Part shown: positions 5,892-13,490 of the stretch, one piece after another
Position numbering within the stretch: the stretch's first letter is position 1
How the letters are laid out: each line of letters starts with the position of its first letter
DNA from: JBAVQS01 sp049694275
GTDB lineage: Bacteria; Chloroflexota; Anaerolineae; UBA4142; SHND01
DNA length: 13,490 nt
Assembly: GCA_049694275.1 (NCBI GenBank)
Contig: JBAVQS010000407.1
Coordinates: 1 to 13,490, forward strand
Direction: 5' to 3'
Position numbers and translations under genes: made by a program
Notes under the pieces: generated by a model
Told to the model about the DNA's origin: nothing
Databases searched by the model: none
Seen by the model: the letters and a program-made list of their open reading frames with translations, nothing else

Positions 5892-6869
5892 ATGAATTAT
5901 CGCCGGCTGGGAAAATCCGGGCTCAAGATCAGCGAGCTATCGCTGGGCGCATGGGTAACGTATGGCGGCCAGGTGGGCCAGGACGTGGCGGACAAGTGCA
6001 TGGCCGCGGCCTATGACGAGGGCGTCAACTTTTTTGATAACGCCGAGGCGTACGCCAACGGCAACGCCGAGATCGTCATGGGCAACGTCCTCAAAAAGAT
6101 GGGCTGGCGGCGCGAGGGGCTCATCATCTCGACCAAAATCTTTTGGGGCGGTGAAGGGCCGAACGACAAGGGGCTGTCGCACAAGCACATTATCGAGGGG
6201 GTGAACAACGCCCTCAAGCGCCTGCAGCTCGATTACGTGGACCTTGTCTTTTGCCATCGCCCGGACCCGACCACGCCGATTGAAGAGACGGTTCGCGCGA
6301 TGGACATTGTCGTCAAGCAGGGCAAGGCGTTCTACTGGGGCACCTCCGAATGGAGCGCCGCCGAGATCATGCGCGCGGATGGGGTGGCCCGGCAGTACGG
6401 GCTGACGCCGCCGAGCATGGAACAGCCGCAGTACAACATGCTCTGGCGCGAGCGCTTTGAAAAGGAATATGCGCCCCTCTATCGCGACCTGGGCTATGGC
6501 ACGACGATCTGGAGCCCGCTCGCATCCGGCGTGCTGACCGGCAAGTACAATAACGGCATCCCGGCCGACAGCCGCGCTACACTCAAGGGGTACGAGTGGA
6601 TTCAAAAGTACGTGATCACGCCGGAGCGCCTGGCCAAGGTCAAAGCGCTCGAACCGGTCGCGGCGGACCTCGGATGCACAATCGCGCAGATGGCGCTGGC
6701 GTGGTGCCTCAAGAACCCGCATGTCAGCACGGTCATTACCGGCGCCAGCCGGCCTGAACAGGTCCACGAAAACATGAAGGCGCTCGACATTGTGCCCAAG
6801 CTGACCCACGAGGTTATGGAAAAGATCGACCAGCTCCTGGACAACAAGCCCCGCATGGAAGAGGATTAA
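5892..6869 (+). CDS. Aldo/keto reductase, K+ channel beta-subunit-like (AKR6 type)
   Basis: Predicted cytoplasmic NADPH-dependent oxidoreductase that reduces aldehydes or ketones; the specific substrate is unknown. The 325-aa TIM-barrel protein begins MNYRRLGKSGLKIS, the usual opening of Kv-beta/YghZ-like reductases. The catalytic tetrad is intact: Asp49 (FFDNAEAY), Tyr54, Lys82 (ISTKIFW) and His122 (VFCHRPD). Further family marks are FYWGTSEWSA (147-156), QPQYNM (178-183), the cofactor-loop region SPLASGVLTGKY, and VITGASRPEQV near the end, which binds the 2'-phosphate of NADPH. AGGAG (5880-5884) lies 7 nt before the ATG. It probably shares a transcript with the hydrolase upstream and ends at the hairpin terminator at 6895-6931. 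No channel gene is nearby, so a detoxification or metabolic role is more likely than channel regulation. Confidence 0.93.
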   Translation: MNYRRLGKSGLKISELSLGAWVTYGGQVGQDVADKCMAAAYDEGVNFFDNAEAYANGNAEIVMGNVLKKMGWRREGLIISTKIFWGGEGPNDKGLSHKHIIEGVNNALKRLQLDYVDLVFCHRPDPTTPIEETVRAMDIVVKQGKAFYWGTSEWSAAEIMRADGVARQYGLTPPSMEQPQYNMLWRERFEKEYAPLYRDLGYGTTIWSPLASGVLTGKYNNGIPADSRATLKGYEWIQKYVITPERLAKVKALEPVAADLGCTIAQMALAWCLKNPHVSTVITGASRPEQVHENMKALDIVPKLTHEVMEKIDQLLDNKPRMEED

Positions 6870-6894
6870 GCGACGACGCGGGAACAGAGTGTGG

Positions 6895-6931
6895 GGGGCG
6901 CAGGAGAATCGGACTCTCCTGCGCCCCTTTT
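6895..6931 (+). terminator. Intrinsic terminator between convergent AKR and lhr genes
   Basis: Perfect 13-bp GC-rich stem (6895-6907 and 6915-6927, 7-nt loop) followed by TTTT on the plus strand, 25 bp after the reductase stop. It also lies just beyond the lhr stop, so the stem may serve both directions, though there is no T-run on the minus side. Confidence 0.85.
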
Positions 6932-6932
6932 C

Positions 6933-9900
6933 CTATCGCTCGCTCCAGCGCTCGAGCCCGGCCGGTGCACGGGAAAAGCCGAGTACTTCCAACAAGGCTT
7001 GCCCGGGGCTCCCGATTACGCTCGCGCCGTTCCACCGGGTGACCACACTGCGGCGCGGCACGCCCGGCCGATGGAAATACGCTGACAGCGCACGTGCAAT
7101 CACCTCGGACGGGATGTTCGCGAGCGTCGTCATGCGTTCCCCGCTGTCTTCGGCAACCAGTATCGGCTGACCGCGCCAGAGGGCGAGGTGCGTCGACGGA
7201 ACTCGCGCAAAACGGAGCGGCGCGCCGTTCGCCCCCATCGGGCCGTCGGCCAGTTCGCCTCCAAAGAGGTTGGCGGGGTCGGTCGCATTCAGGATGAGAG
7301 TCGCATCCTCCGCTCCCCGGTCCTGCACGCGGAGGAGGTCTACCGCTTCCGGGAGCGCGAATTGGAGGCCGGATAGCCCCGCGACGAAATAGCCCCGCCG
7401 CACTTCGCCCCGCATCTCCATCCGCTGAAACTGGGGATAGAGCAACGCCCAATCGCCGAGCCCTTCTTCGTGCGCTATGGCTTCGCGCGTGACGACGCCA
7501 TAGCGCGCCAGGAACGTGCGCGCCAATTTGGCCCCGCGCCCCTCATCGCTTAGCGCGGGGCCCAGGATGCCAACTCGATGCACCAGCGCCCACCGGCCGC
7601 TCCAGGCAGCCCCTTGTGATTCGGAGCGCAACCGCTGGGTGACCCGGCGCCTGGCATCGTTCAAGCGGCTGCGAGAAAGCGCTGGCCGTCCCTGCCGCCG
7701 CGCGGCCAGGTCTTGTTCAAGCTCACTGAGTGGGCGCCGCGCGCCGTCCTCTTCGCGTCCCGGGCCCGACGTTCCCTGTACGATCATCTGCCGTAGGGTC
7801 TCGGCCGAATCGTTCGTCGCCAGCCCCGCCATCGCCAACTCGACGAGCGCGCCGGCGACAACGTCCGGGCGATGATGGAGGCCGGCCTGGAGGTCGCTCG
7901 CAAACGACGCCCCTTCGCTCTTGAGATACTCGTACACCGCCTGCGCCTCGGCGCTCAAACCGCTCGGGTCCGCCGACGGCAGGAACAGCCCGCCCTCGCC
8001 CCGGAACAAGAAACGAATATGCCCGCGTCGCGGGTCGCGTCCCGAGCCCACCCACACCAGTTCGCCGGTCTGGCAAAGCGCATCCAGCTCAACCGGGTCA
8101 TAATCGGCCAGGCGCGCGGGCAAGAGATCGCGTTCCCAGACGGGCGCGGGCGCCGCCACGCCGCGCAACTGCTCCAGCGCCTGATGCAGGCCAGTGGGAC
8201 CGGCAAACCGGGTAGCGGGAGCGAGATGCTGCCACCGCGCGAGGAAATCGGCGTAAGCATAGACCGAGACGGGCTGTACCTCATGCCGGAGCAGAGTAAG
8301 CGTCCGGCGGTGAATCTCTTCCAGCAAGTGCTGGTCGCAGAACTCGTCGCGGTCGCGCGCTGTAAAATGGCCGCGGACCAGTTCCTGCGCATTCACAAAC
8401 TGTTCGAGGGTGGCGTCGAGCCACGGTTGCGGAAAGGCATAACGGTCGAGAATCTGCGCCCGCGTGACGGGGCCTGAGATGCGAAGCAGGCGGCGAAGGA
8501 GCGCCTCTCCCCCAGCGCTCCCCTCCCATCCGCCAGGGTCTGACGCGCCTCCGGAAAGGGGCGGGAGCGCTTTGAGTTGGCGGTACGACCGGGCTTGCTC
8601 AGCCAGGACCCAGCGCGATTCGACGCCGTGCGAGGTCGGGATTGGAACCGGGACGATCCGCGACTGGGCGGCGAGCTGTTCGATCCAGGCTTGGCCATCA
8701 CCCAAAGCGCGGGCAATGAGCTCGTCAGTCGTCAGGTCTCCCAATTCCGCGAGATAGACCGCCAGCTCTTCGGCCGAACGCGCCTGGTAGCCGGAGGCCA
8801 GGTGCTGGGCGCGTGCGAATGTCTCGGCGATTGCTTCGGGCTTGAGCAGGTCGCTCAGCTCAATCCCCTTGAGCAGGTCGTTGAGGACCTCGCGCCGCAG
8901 CGAGAGGAACTGGAGATTGCGCTCGGCCTTGGGAGCATCCCATTCATAGAGGTAAACCTGGTTAAAGGCGACCAGCAGGCCAGCGGCGACCGGCGAAGGG
9001 ACAACCGTCTCGATGGGAACGACGCGAATCTCCCCTGAGGCGATGCGTCCGAGCACCTCTTCCAGGTGAGGGAGATCAAAGACATCGCGAAGGCAATCGC
9101 GATAGGTCTCGGCGACAATCGGGAAATCGTCGAACCGGCGGGCGATGGCGAGGAGGTCTCGCGCCTTGAGCCGCTGAAGCCAGAATGGGGTGCGTTTTTT
9201 GCCGCGTGCCCTGGGCAGCAGGAGGGCGCGGCTCGCGTTCATGCGAAACTGGGCGCCAAAGACCGCCGAGTTGGGTAATTCCCACAAGAGGCGCTCACGC
9301 GCCTCACTGGGGCTCATCTGCTGGACGAGATCCATCGGCGGGTCGCGGTCCAATTGCGTCAAGTGGAGGATGATGCCATCGTCATTCGTCTGCATCTCGA
9401 CCGAAACGCCCATCCGTTCGCGCAGGGCGCTGCTCAGAGCCAGCGCCCACGCGCCGTTCACCCGCCCGCCAAAGGGGGAATGAATCACCAGGTGCGGATC
9501 GCCGAGGGCATTGGTAAAGGACTCGACGACGATAGTGGTGTCGGACGACATGACTCCGACCGCGTCGAGCTGGCGCTTGACGTACGCGATGAGGTTACGC
9601 GCCGAGTTTTGGTCCAGCACATAATCCTGCTCCAGCCACGCCTCAACCGCGTCCAGGCGCTCGGGGTCCTTCTGGATGCGTTCGCTGATCTCACGGCGAA
9701 AGCGCCCGATCCGCGCGCCCAACTCATAGGGGTGATAGGGGATATCGCCACGCCAGAATGGCATACGGGGCGTCGCGCCGCCGGCATCCGAGACGATGAT
9801 GCGGTCGTCCGCGATCTCGCGCACCCGCCACACATTGCTACCCAGCAAAAAGGCATCCCCTTCGCGCGTCTCGAATACAAACTCTTCGTCCAGCTCGCCG

Positions 9901-11720
9901 ACCTTGGTCTTGCCATCCGTGAGATAGACGTGATATGCTCCGGTATCGGGGATCACGCCAGCGTTGCTGAGGGCCAGGAGTCGGGAACCGGGGAGCGCCG
10001 TCAGGCGGTCGTGCACCCGGTCCCAGGCGATCTTGGCCCTCAGCGACGGCGAAGGCCGCATACTCGCCCCTGCCAATTCCGTGTAATAGCGCCCGGAGAG
10101 CATGTCGAGTACCGAGTGAAAAGCAGAGAGGGAGAGGTCACGATAAGGATAGGCGCAGCGCACCAGATCATAAAGCGTCGGGACCGCCCAATCCTCGACC
10201 GCAACCATCGCCACGACCTGCTGAGCCAGCACGTCCAGCGGATTCTGCGGCGTATAGGTCGGCTCGACATCCCCATCCAACATTCCGCGCACAATCGCAG
10301 CCGCCTCAGCCAGGTCCTCGCGAAAGGTGGGATAGACGCGCCCGCGGCTCGTCTGGCCGACGAGGTGCCCGGAGCGACCGACGCGCTGCAGGCCCTGGGA
10401 TACGCTCTTGGGAGACTGAAGCTGAACGACCAGATCGACGGCGCCAATATCAATGCCCAACTCCAAAGAGCTGGTGCCGACCAGCGCCGGGAGCTTACCC
10501 GCTTTGAGGTCCGTTTCCATCTCGCGCCGCGACTCTTTGGACATGCTCCCGTGATGAGCGCGAAAGGGTCCCTCTGCCCCGGTGGCAAAGATACCGCGGT
10601 CATGGGCGACGCCATCGGGAAGGAGCGCCAGGCCGCCCGGCGGCATCTCTTCGGACTGCTCGGCGGCAAGCTGGGCATTCAGGCGGTCGGCCGTCCGTTC
10701 AGCAAGGCGCCGGTTGTTGGCAAAGATCAGCGTCGTACGATGGCGGCGGACATCGTCGAGCACCTGCGGGATGAGCGAGGGCCAAATCGTGTCCCCCGGC
10801 ATCTCCCGAAAATCGTCCACCACGGTGACGACCTTGAGATCGAGCGCCTTGTGGTAATGCGCATCCACAATCGTGACGGGACGGGATAAGATTGCGGATT
10901 GTCCCAAGGGGACTCCCTCCGGTCGCGGGGCGTCCCCAGGAGACTCGTTCGGATTGCGAGTTGTAGAAGGCATCTGTCCGCCCAAAAACCGGGCCGCTTC
11001 CTCCAACGGCTTGATTGTGGCCGAGAGGCCGATGCGCTGGACCGGCTGCGCGGCGAGGTGTTCGAGGCGCTCCAGGCTCAGCGCGAGGTGAACGCCCCGC
11101 TTGCTTCCGACCAGGGTGTGAATCTCGTCGACGATGACCGAGCTGACCGTGCGGAACATTTCACGGGCGCGCGGGCTGGTCAGCATCAGGTAGAGCGATT
11201 CGGGCGTGGTAATGAGAATATCGGGCGGCTGCTTGACCATCTGCTGGCGCGTACTGCTCGGCGTGTCCCCGGTCCGGACCATGACGCGGACGCGCGGCAG
11301 GGGCGCGCCCATCTGTTCCGCAACCGCGCGAATCCCTTCGAGCGGGACCTGAAGGTTGCGCTCGATGTCGTTGTTCAGCGCCTTGAGCGGCGAAATGTAA
11401 AGGAGGCGGACACCTTGAGGAGGCGGACCGCCGCTCACGGACGGATGACGAGTCCCCTTGTCTACTTGTTTACGGACCCCGAATGCGGGTCCCGGGGCTG
11501 TTTCCTTGTCTTCCTGTCTCCCTTTCTCCTGATAAATCCGGTCGATGCCCCAGAGAAAGGCGGCAATGGTTTTGCCCGAGCCGGTCGGAGCGAGGATGAG
11601 CGTATGCTCGCCGCGCTGAATGGGAGGCCAACCCTGGGCTTGGGGCGGTGTGGGCTGTCCCAGAGTCTGCTCGAACCAACGGCGGACCGCCGGAGAAAAG
11701 GCGTCAAGTGGATTAGACAT
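6933..11720 (-). CDS. lhr: Lhr-family ATP-dependent DNA helicase (large helicase-related protein)
   Basis: Superfamily 2 helicase linked to DNA repair. ATP hydrolysis drives 3'-5' movement on single strands and unwinding of DNA or RNA:DNA hybrids (known for characterised Lhr proteins). The 1595 aa are full length; E. coli Lhr is about 1538. The core shows motif I APTGSGKT (44-51), Ia ISPLKALNND (109-118), TTPESL (171-176), II DEIH (198-201), III SAT (233-235), V GTSSLELGIDIG (415-426) and VI QRVGRSGH (445-452). A winged-helix and DEAD-associated region follows, then the long Lhr C-terminal part with typical blocks such as LLPARLADYDP and the final AlkZ/YcaQ-like winged-helix section. Oddities are three in-frame repeat-like insertions, at residues about 66-98, 250-279 and one of 20 residues in the C-terminal half. 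The start at the ATG at 11720 is supported by the N-terminus; no clear RBS is visible. Confidence 0.95.
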   Translation of the reverse strand: MSNPLDAFSPAVRRWFEQTLGQPTPPQAQGWPPIQRGEHTLILAPTGSGKTIAAFLWGIDRIYQEKGRQEDKETAPGPAFGVRKQVDKGTRHPSVSGGPPPQGVRLLYISPLKALNNDIERNLQVPLEGIRAVAEQMGAPLPRVRVMVRTGDTPSSTRQQMVKQPPDILITTPESLYLMLTSPRAREMFRTVSSVIVDEIHTLVGSKRGVHLALSLERLEHLAAQPVQRIGLSATIKPLEEAARFLGGQMPSTTRNPNESPGDAPRPEGVPLGQSAILSRPVTIVDAHYHKALDLKVVTVVDDFREMPGDTIWPSLIPQVLDDVRRHRTTLIFANNRRLAERTADRLNAQLAAEQSEEMPPGGLALLPDGVAHDRGIFATGAEGPFRAHHGSMSKESRREMETDLKAGKLPALVGTSSLELGIDIGAVDLVVQLQSPKSVSQGLQRVGRSGHLVGQTSRGRVYPTFREDLAEAAAIVRGMLDGDVEPTYTPQNPLDVLAQQVVAMVAVEDWAVPTLYDLVRCAYPYRDLSLSAFHSVLDMLSGRYYTELAGASMRPSPSLRAKIAWDRVHDRLTALPGSRLLALSNAGVIPDTGAYHVYLTDGKTKVGELDEEFVFETREGDAFLLGSNVWRVREIADDRIIVSDAGGATPRMPFWRGDIPYHPYELGARIGRFRREISERIQKDPERLDAVEAWLEQDYVLDQNSARNLIAYVKRQLDAVGVMSSDTTIVVESFTNALGDPHLVIHSPFGGRVNGAWALALSSALRERMGVSVEMQTNDDGIILHLTQLDRDPPMDLVQQMSPSEARERLLWELPNSAVFGAQFRMNASRALLLPRARGKKRTPFWLQRLKARDLLAIARRFDDFPIVAETYRDCLRDVFDLPHLEEVLGRIASGEIRVVPIETVVPSPVAAGLLVAFNQVYLYEWDAPKAERNLQFLSLRREVLNDLLKGIELSDLLKPEAIAETFARAQHLASGYQARSAEELAVYLAELGDLTTDELIARALGDGQAWIEQLAAQSRIVPVPIPTSHGVESRWVLAEQARSYRQLKALPPLSGGASDPGGWEGSAGGEALLRRLLRISGPVTRAQILDRYAFPQPWLDATLEQFVNAQELVRGHFTARDRDEFCDQHLLEEIHRRTLTLLRHEVQPVSVYAYADFLARWQHLAPATRFAGPTGLHQALEQLRGVAAPAPVWERDLLPARLADYDPVELDALCQTGELVWVGSGRDPRRGHIRFLFRGEGGLFLPSADPSGLSAEAQAVYEYLKSEGASFASDLQAGLHHRPDVVAGALVELAMAGLATNDSAETLRQMIVQGTSGPGREEDGARRPLSELEQDLAARRQGRPALSRSRLNDARRRVTQRLRSESQGAAWSGRWALVHRVGILGPALSDEGRGAKLARTFLARYGVVTREAIAHEEGLGDWALLYPQFQRMEMRGEVRRGYFVAGLSGLQFALPEAVDLLRVQDRGAEDATLILNATDPANLFGGELADGPMGANGAPLRFARVPSTHLALWRGQPILVAEDSGERMTTLANIPSEVIARALSAYFHRPGVPRRSVVTRWNGASVIGSPGQALLEVLGFSRAPAGLERWSER
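8505..8564 (-). repeat. Low-complexity repeat-like insertion in lhr C-terminal half
   Basis: Twenty codons reading PPLSGG...GGE break the protein between LKAL and ALLRRLLR. The DNA (CCTCTCCCCCAGCGCTCCCCTCCC on the plus strand, in part) resembles the C-rich intergenic repeats common in bacterial genomes. The frame is kept (60 nt). Confidence 0.4.
10884..10973 (-). repeat. Repeat-like in-frame insertion in lhr helicase core (after motif III)
   Basis: Thirty codons separate FLGGQ from RPVTIVDA, which nearly adjoin in typical Lhr proteins. The DNA holds a CGGATTG direct repeat (10895-10901 and 10950-10956), a GTCCC-AAG-GGGAC hairpin (10901-10913) and a longer-range GGGGAC/GTCCCC pair (10908-10913, 10932-10937). 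The encoded Asn/Pro/Gly-rich stretch looks unstructured. Confidence 0.5.
11427..11525 (-). repeat. Repeat-like in-frame insertion in lhr between motifs I and Ia
   Basis: About 33 codons (residues 66-98) between IYQEK and PPPQGVRLLYISPLKAL are hydrophilic and unlike the helicase fold. The DNA is built from short CTTGT-type units (CTTGT at 11458 and 11465, CCTTGTC at 11504, CCTGTCT at 11513) around a hairpin (GGACCC 11474-11479, GGGTCC 11487-11492). Confidence 0.55.
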
Positions 11721-11782
11721 CGCAAGACCAACGCACCCCGAGGGTGTCGGCGAATCATAAAACAGTTGTTCTGATTGAGGGT

Positions 11783-11791
11783 ATTATAACA
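11783..11791 (-). promoter_or_regulatory. Extended -10 promoter of lhr
   Basis: Minus strand TGTTATAAT (11791-11783) is a perfect extended -10. No good -35 is seen at 17 bp (CAACGG). It predicts a leader of about 55 nt before the lhr ATG. Confidence 0.6.
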
Positions 11792-11814
11792 CCGGTTGGG
11801 CCAATCCGTTGCTT

Positions 11815-11843
11815 TTGCCCCACCCCTTATTCCATTGTATAAT
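11815..11843 (+). promoter_or_regulatory. Promoter of the TPR membrane protein gene
   Basis: TTGCCC (11815-11820), a 17-bp spacer and a perfect TATAAT (11838-11843). It lies back to back with the lhr promoter, whose -10 is about 50 bp away. Confidence 0.6.
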
Positions 11844-12027
11844 TGCCTGTACCCGTTCCAGGTTATGAGTACTATTCCTTCCGCAATTCACCCTTATGAG
11901 AGCGGTTTCACCCACCGGCCCAGAGGCCATCGACTCGATCGCGTGCCTGTACGGACGCCGGCGTTGTCTCTCGATTTCCCTGGTTTGGCCTAAACGCAAG
12001 ATCGGTCTAGCGAAGCTTGCAATGTTC

Positions 12028-12033
12028 GGAGGA
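12028..12033 (+). promoter_or_regulatory. Strong RBS of the TPR gene
   Basis: GGAGGA 8 nt before the ATG at 12042; it fixes the start of a gene whose end lies outside the window. Confidence 0.75.
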
Positions 12034-12041
12034 CCTCACGC

Positions 12042-13490
12042 ATGACCCTCGCACAGATGGAATCGCGCTTTTTCGAGTTGAAAGGCAAGCTGGCCGTCGG
12101 GCAGCTTGCCGAAGACGAGTTCAAGCGCGAAATGGAAAAGCTGCGATTCCAGGACCAACAAGGCCGCTGGTGGATGATTGGCGCGCAGAGTGGACGCTGG
12201 TATTACTATGACGGTGCCCGCTGGCTGCTGGGCCAGCCCCCCGCCGAAGAGCCGGCTCCGCCCAGTTCACTGCCCGAGCGGGAGAACGGCGACGCGCCGC
12301 GCATGACGCCGGCCATGACCCAGCCAGCCGATACGCCATTTCCACCGCCTGCAAACCTGCCCCCGCCGCCCCCTGCCGCGTTTCAGGCAGCCGTGCCCCC
12401 GCCACCCATGGCGGCTCGTCCGACCGTTGCCACGCCGCCACCGGCAAAACCCAAACCGGTCAAGGCTGCCCCACCGCCAAAAACCGGCCTCCCCGCGCGG
12501 CTCAAGGAACCGTCGCCGCGGGGACCAACGCTCGCTGACCGGGTGCGCGAAGAGATGGGCCATGTCCACATGCCCGAGGTTCATGCCCCCCATGTTCATA
12601 TACCCGAGGTGCATGTCCCCGAGGTTCACGTTCCGGAAGTGCATGCCCCGGCGCCCATCCGCCGCTTTTCACCCTATTTCATCCTGCTGGGCGCAGTCGT
12701 CGTTGGCCTGGTGATTGTCGCGCTGATGTGGCTCGCCATTGACAATTTCGTTCCCGGCAAGCCGATCAGCTCATTTCTGGGCAAGACCTTGAACAGTTCA
12801 GCCGTCAGCACGCCGACCGCCAAAGCTACAGGGACCCCCCTGGCCGGCGCCAATGTCGACACGATCCTCAAAGTGTCCGACGACCTTGTGTCCAAGAGTC
12901 AATTTGCCTCGGCGCTCTCCGCGTATCAAGATGCGGCCCGACAGGCGCCCAATAACGCCGATGTCTATGTCCACTGGGCGCGGGCGCTGGCGCTCACCGG
13001 ACGCATCCAGGACGCAGCCGACAATGCCCGGCGCGCGACGCGGATTGACACGAACTCGGCGGATGCGTATGCCGAGTTAACACGCGACCTGGCGTGGAGT
13101 GGCCAGTATGACGAGGCGGTCAAGGACGGCGAAAAGGCGATTGGGCTCGACGACAAGAATGCGACCGCGCACGCATTCCTGGCCGAAGCCTACCTGCGCG
13201 CGGGCAGAACCGACGACGCGGGCAAGGAGGCGGCGCGCGCCGTTCAGATCGACGACAAGAACGCCGATGCGCATCGCGCAGCCGGCTGGGTCGCCGTGCT
13301 CGCCAAGAACCAGGACCAGGGAACCGCCGAATGGCAGCGCGTCACCACCGAGCTCGCCCCGGACCAGTTCTTTTACCATTACGAGTTCGGCCAGGTTTAC
13401 AGTTCCTATCTCAACGACGCGCCCAACGCCATCCTGGAATATCAAAAGGCGATCGCCCTGTTTGCGCCGTACGTCCCTTCCTATATCGCG
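12042..13490 (+). CDS. Single-pass membrane TPR protein with His-pentad repeat (3' end missing)
   Basis: The frame stays open to the right edge (483 codons, no stop), so the protein is partial; its function is unknown. A short helical part (1-36, ending ..EMEKLRFQ) leads into QGRWWMIGAQSGRWYYYDGARW (40-61), a Trp/Tyr-rich module seen in Chloroflexota proteins (from memory). Next is a Pro/Ala-rich linker (66-160), then six V-H-x-P-(E/H) pentads (175-203), two Arg (207-208) and a transmembrane segment (about 212-233). A short Ser/Thr/Pro linker follows, and from about 275 onward at least five tetratricopeptide repeats (for example AYAELTRDLAWSGQYDEAV at 342-360). The charge pattern suggests N-terminus inside and the TPR domain outside. 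TPRs usually mediate protein-protein contacts. It has its own promoter and a strong RBS. Confidence 0.85.
   Translation, partial: MTLAQMESRFFELKGKLAVGQLAEDEFKREMEKLRFQDQQGRWWMIGAQSGRWYYYDGARWLLGQPPAEEPAPPSSLPERENGDAPRMTPAMTQPADTPFPPPANLPPPPPAAFQAAVPPPPMAARPTVATPPPAKPKPVKAAPPPKTGLPARLKEPSPRGPTLADRVREEMGHVHMPEVHAPHVHIPEVHVPEVHVPEVHAPAPIRRFSPYFILLGAVVVGLVIVALMWLAIDNFVPGKPISSFLGKTLNSSAVSTPTAKATGTPLAGANVDTILKVSDDLVSKSQFASALSAYQDAARQAPNNADVYVHWARALALTGRIQDAADNARRATRIDTNSADAYAELTRDLAWSGQYDEAVKDGEKAIGLDDKNATAHAFLAEAYLRAGRTDDAGKEAARAVQIDDKNADAHRAAGWVAVLAKNQDQGTAEWQRVTTELAPDQFFYHYEFGQVYSSYLNDAPNAILEYQKAIALFAPYVPSYIA
12564..12650 (+). repeat. Six-unit V-H-x-P-E pentad coding repeat
   Basis: Residues 175-203 of the TPR protein read VHMPE, VHAPH, VHIPE, VHVPE, VHVPE, VHAP. 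Codons differ between units (GTC/GTT/GTG, CAT/CAC), so the repeat is old or held by selection at protein level rather than a fresh DNA duplication. Confidence 0.8.

Larger units (their letters stand above)
11721..12041. other. Divergent intergenic region lhr / TPR gene with long leader
   Basis: It holds two back-to-back promoters (listed separately) and a leader of about 190 nt before the TPR gene. In the leader I see TGCCTGTAC twice exactly 100 bp apart (11844-11852, 11944-11952), a 10-bp palindrome ACGCCGGCGT (11955-11964) and a small GGCC-CAGA-GGCC hairpin. None of these matches a riboswitch I know. A 42-codon frame at 11865-11993 has no convincing RBS. Confidence 0.5.

Noticed and set aside
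9354..10889. Long plus-strand open frame (511 codons) opposite lhr
   Set aside because: It lies wholly antisense to conserved helicase sequence and its translation shows no domain; it is a product of GC-rich codon use.
11865..11993. Small 42-codon frame in the leader of the TPR gene
   Set aside because: No usable RBS (CCAGG only 2 nt away) and no recognisable features; kept only as a possibility within the leader finding.
12121..12644. Minus-strand frames rich in Met/Gly/His opposite the TPR gene
   Set aside because: They are antisense echoes of the V-H-x-P-E repeat and the Pro-rich linker.

Overview
The window looks like a GC-rich chromosomal segment from a member of the Chloroflexota (Anaerolineae-like). 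This placement is an inference. It rests on the Thr/Pro-rich linker behind a lipoprotein signal, an N-terminal 'QGRWWMIG..SGRWYYYDG' module in a membrane TPR protein, sigma70-like TATAAT boxes, and intergenic repeats of the TCATTGCGAG type. No rRNA, tRNA, CRISPR array or complete insertion sequence was seen.

Layout. Positions 1-159 hold the 3' end of an unidentified plus-strand gene, possibly a transposase tail. Positions 160-485 are non-coding and carry a palindromic MITE-like repeat and two hairpins. Positions 486-3255 are a minus-strand operon, dnaJ-prmA-rsmE: an Hsp40 co-chaperone, the ribosomal protein L11 methyltransferase and the 16S rRNA m3U1498 methyltransferase. This order matches the distal half of the hrcA-grpE-dnaK-dnaJ-prmA-rsmE heat-shock cluster known in Firmicutes. 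Here the operon begins at dnaJ from its own well-formed promoter. Divergent from it, 3406-4539 encodes a lipoprotein with a TolB/WD40-like propeller.

Positions 4540-4873 hold a spacer and the first 33 codons of a VapC-like PIN-domain gene. That gene keeps a good RBS and a candidate promoter but is cut off at the start of the next gene. Next come a membrane-anchored alpha/beta hydrolase-like protein with an incomplete catalytic triad (4874-5866) and an aldo/keto reductase (5892-6869), 25 bp apart and probably one operon. A strong hairpin plus T-run lies between this operon and the convergent minus-strand lhr gene (6933-11720), a full-length Lhr-type helicase of 1595 aa. Three stretches inside lhr look like intergenic repeat DNA captured in frame. 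A divergent promoter region (11721-12041) separates lhr from a plus-strand gene running off the right edge. That gene encodes a single-pass membrane TPR protein with a six-unit V-H-x-P-E pentad repeat just before the membrane segment.

Most of the window is housekeeping (chaperone, translation modification, DNA repair helicase). I do not see a clear new multi-gene system. The best second-look items are the in-frame repeat-like insertions in lhr, the PIN remnant feeding its expression signals into an atypical hydrolase/reductase pair, the tandem operator-like repeats at the dnaJ promoter, and the His-pentad repeat protein.
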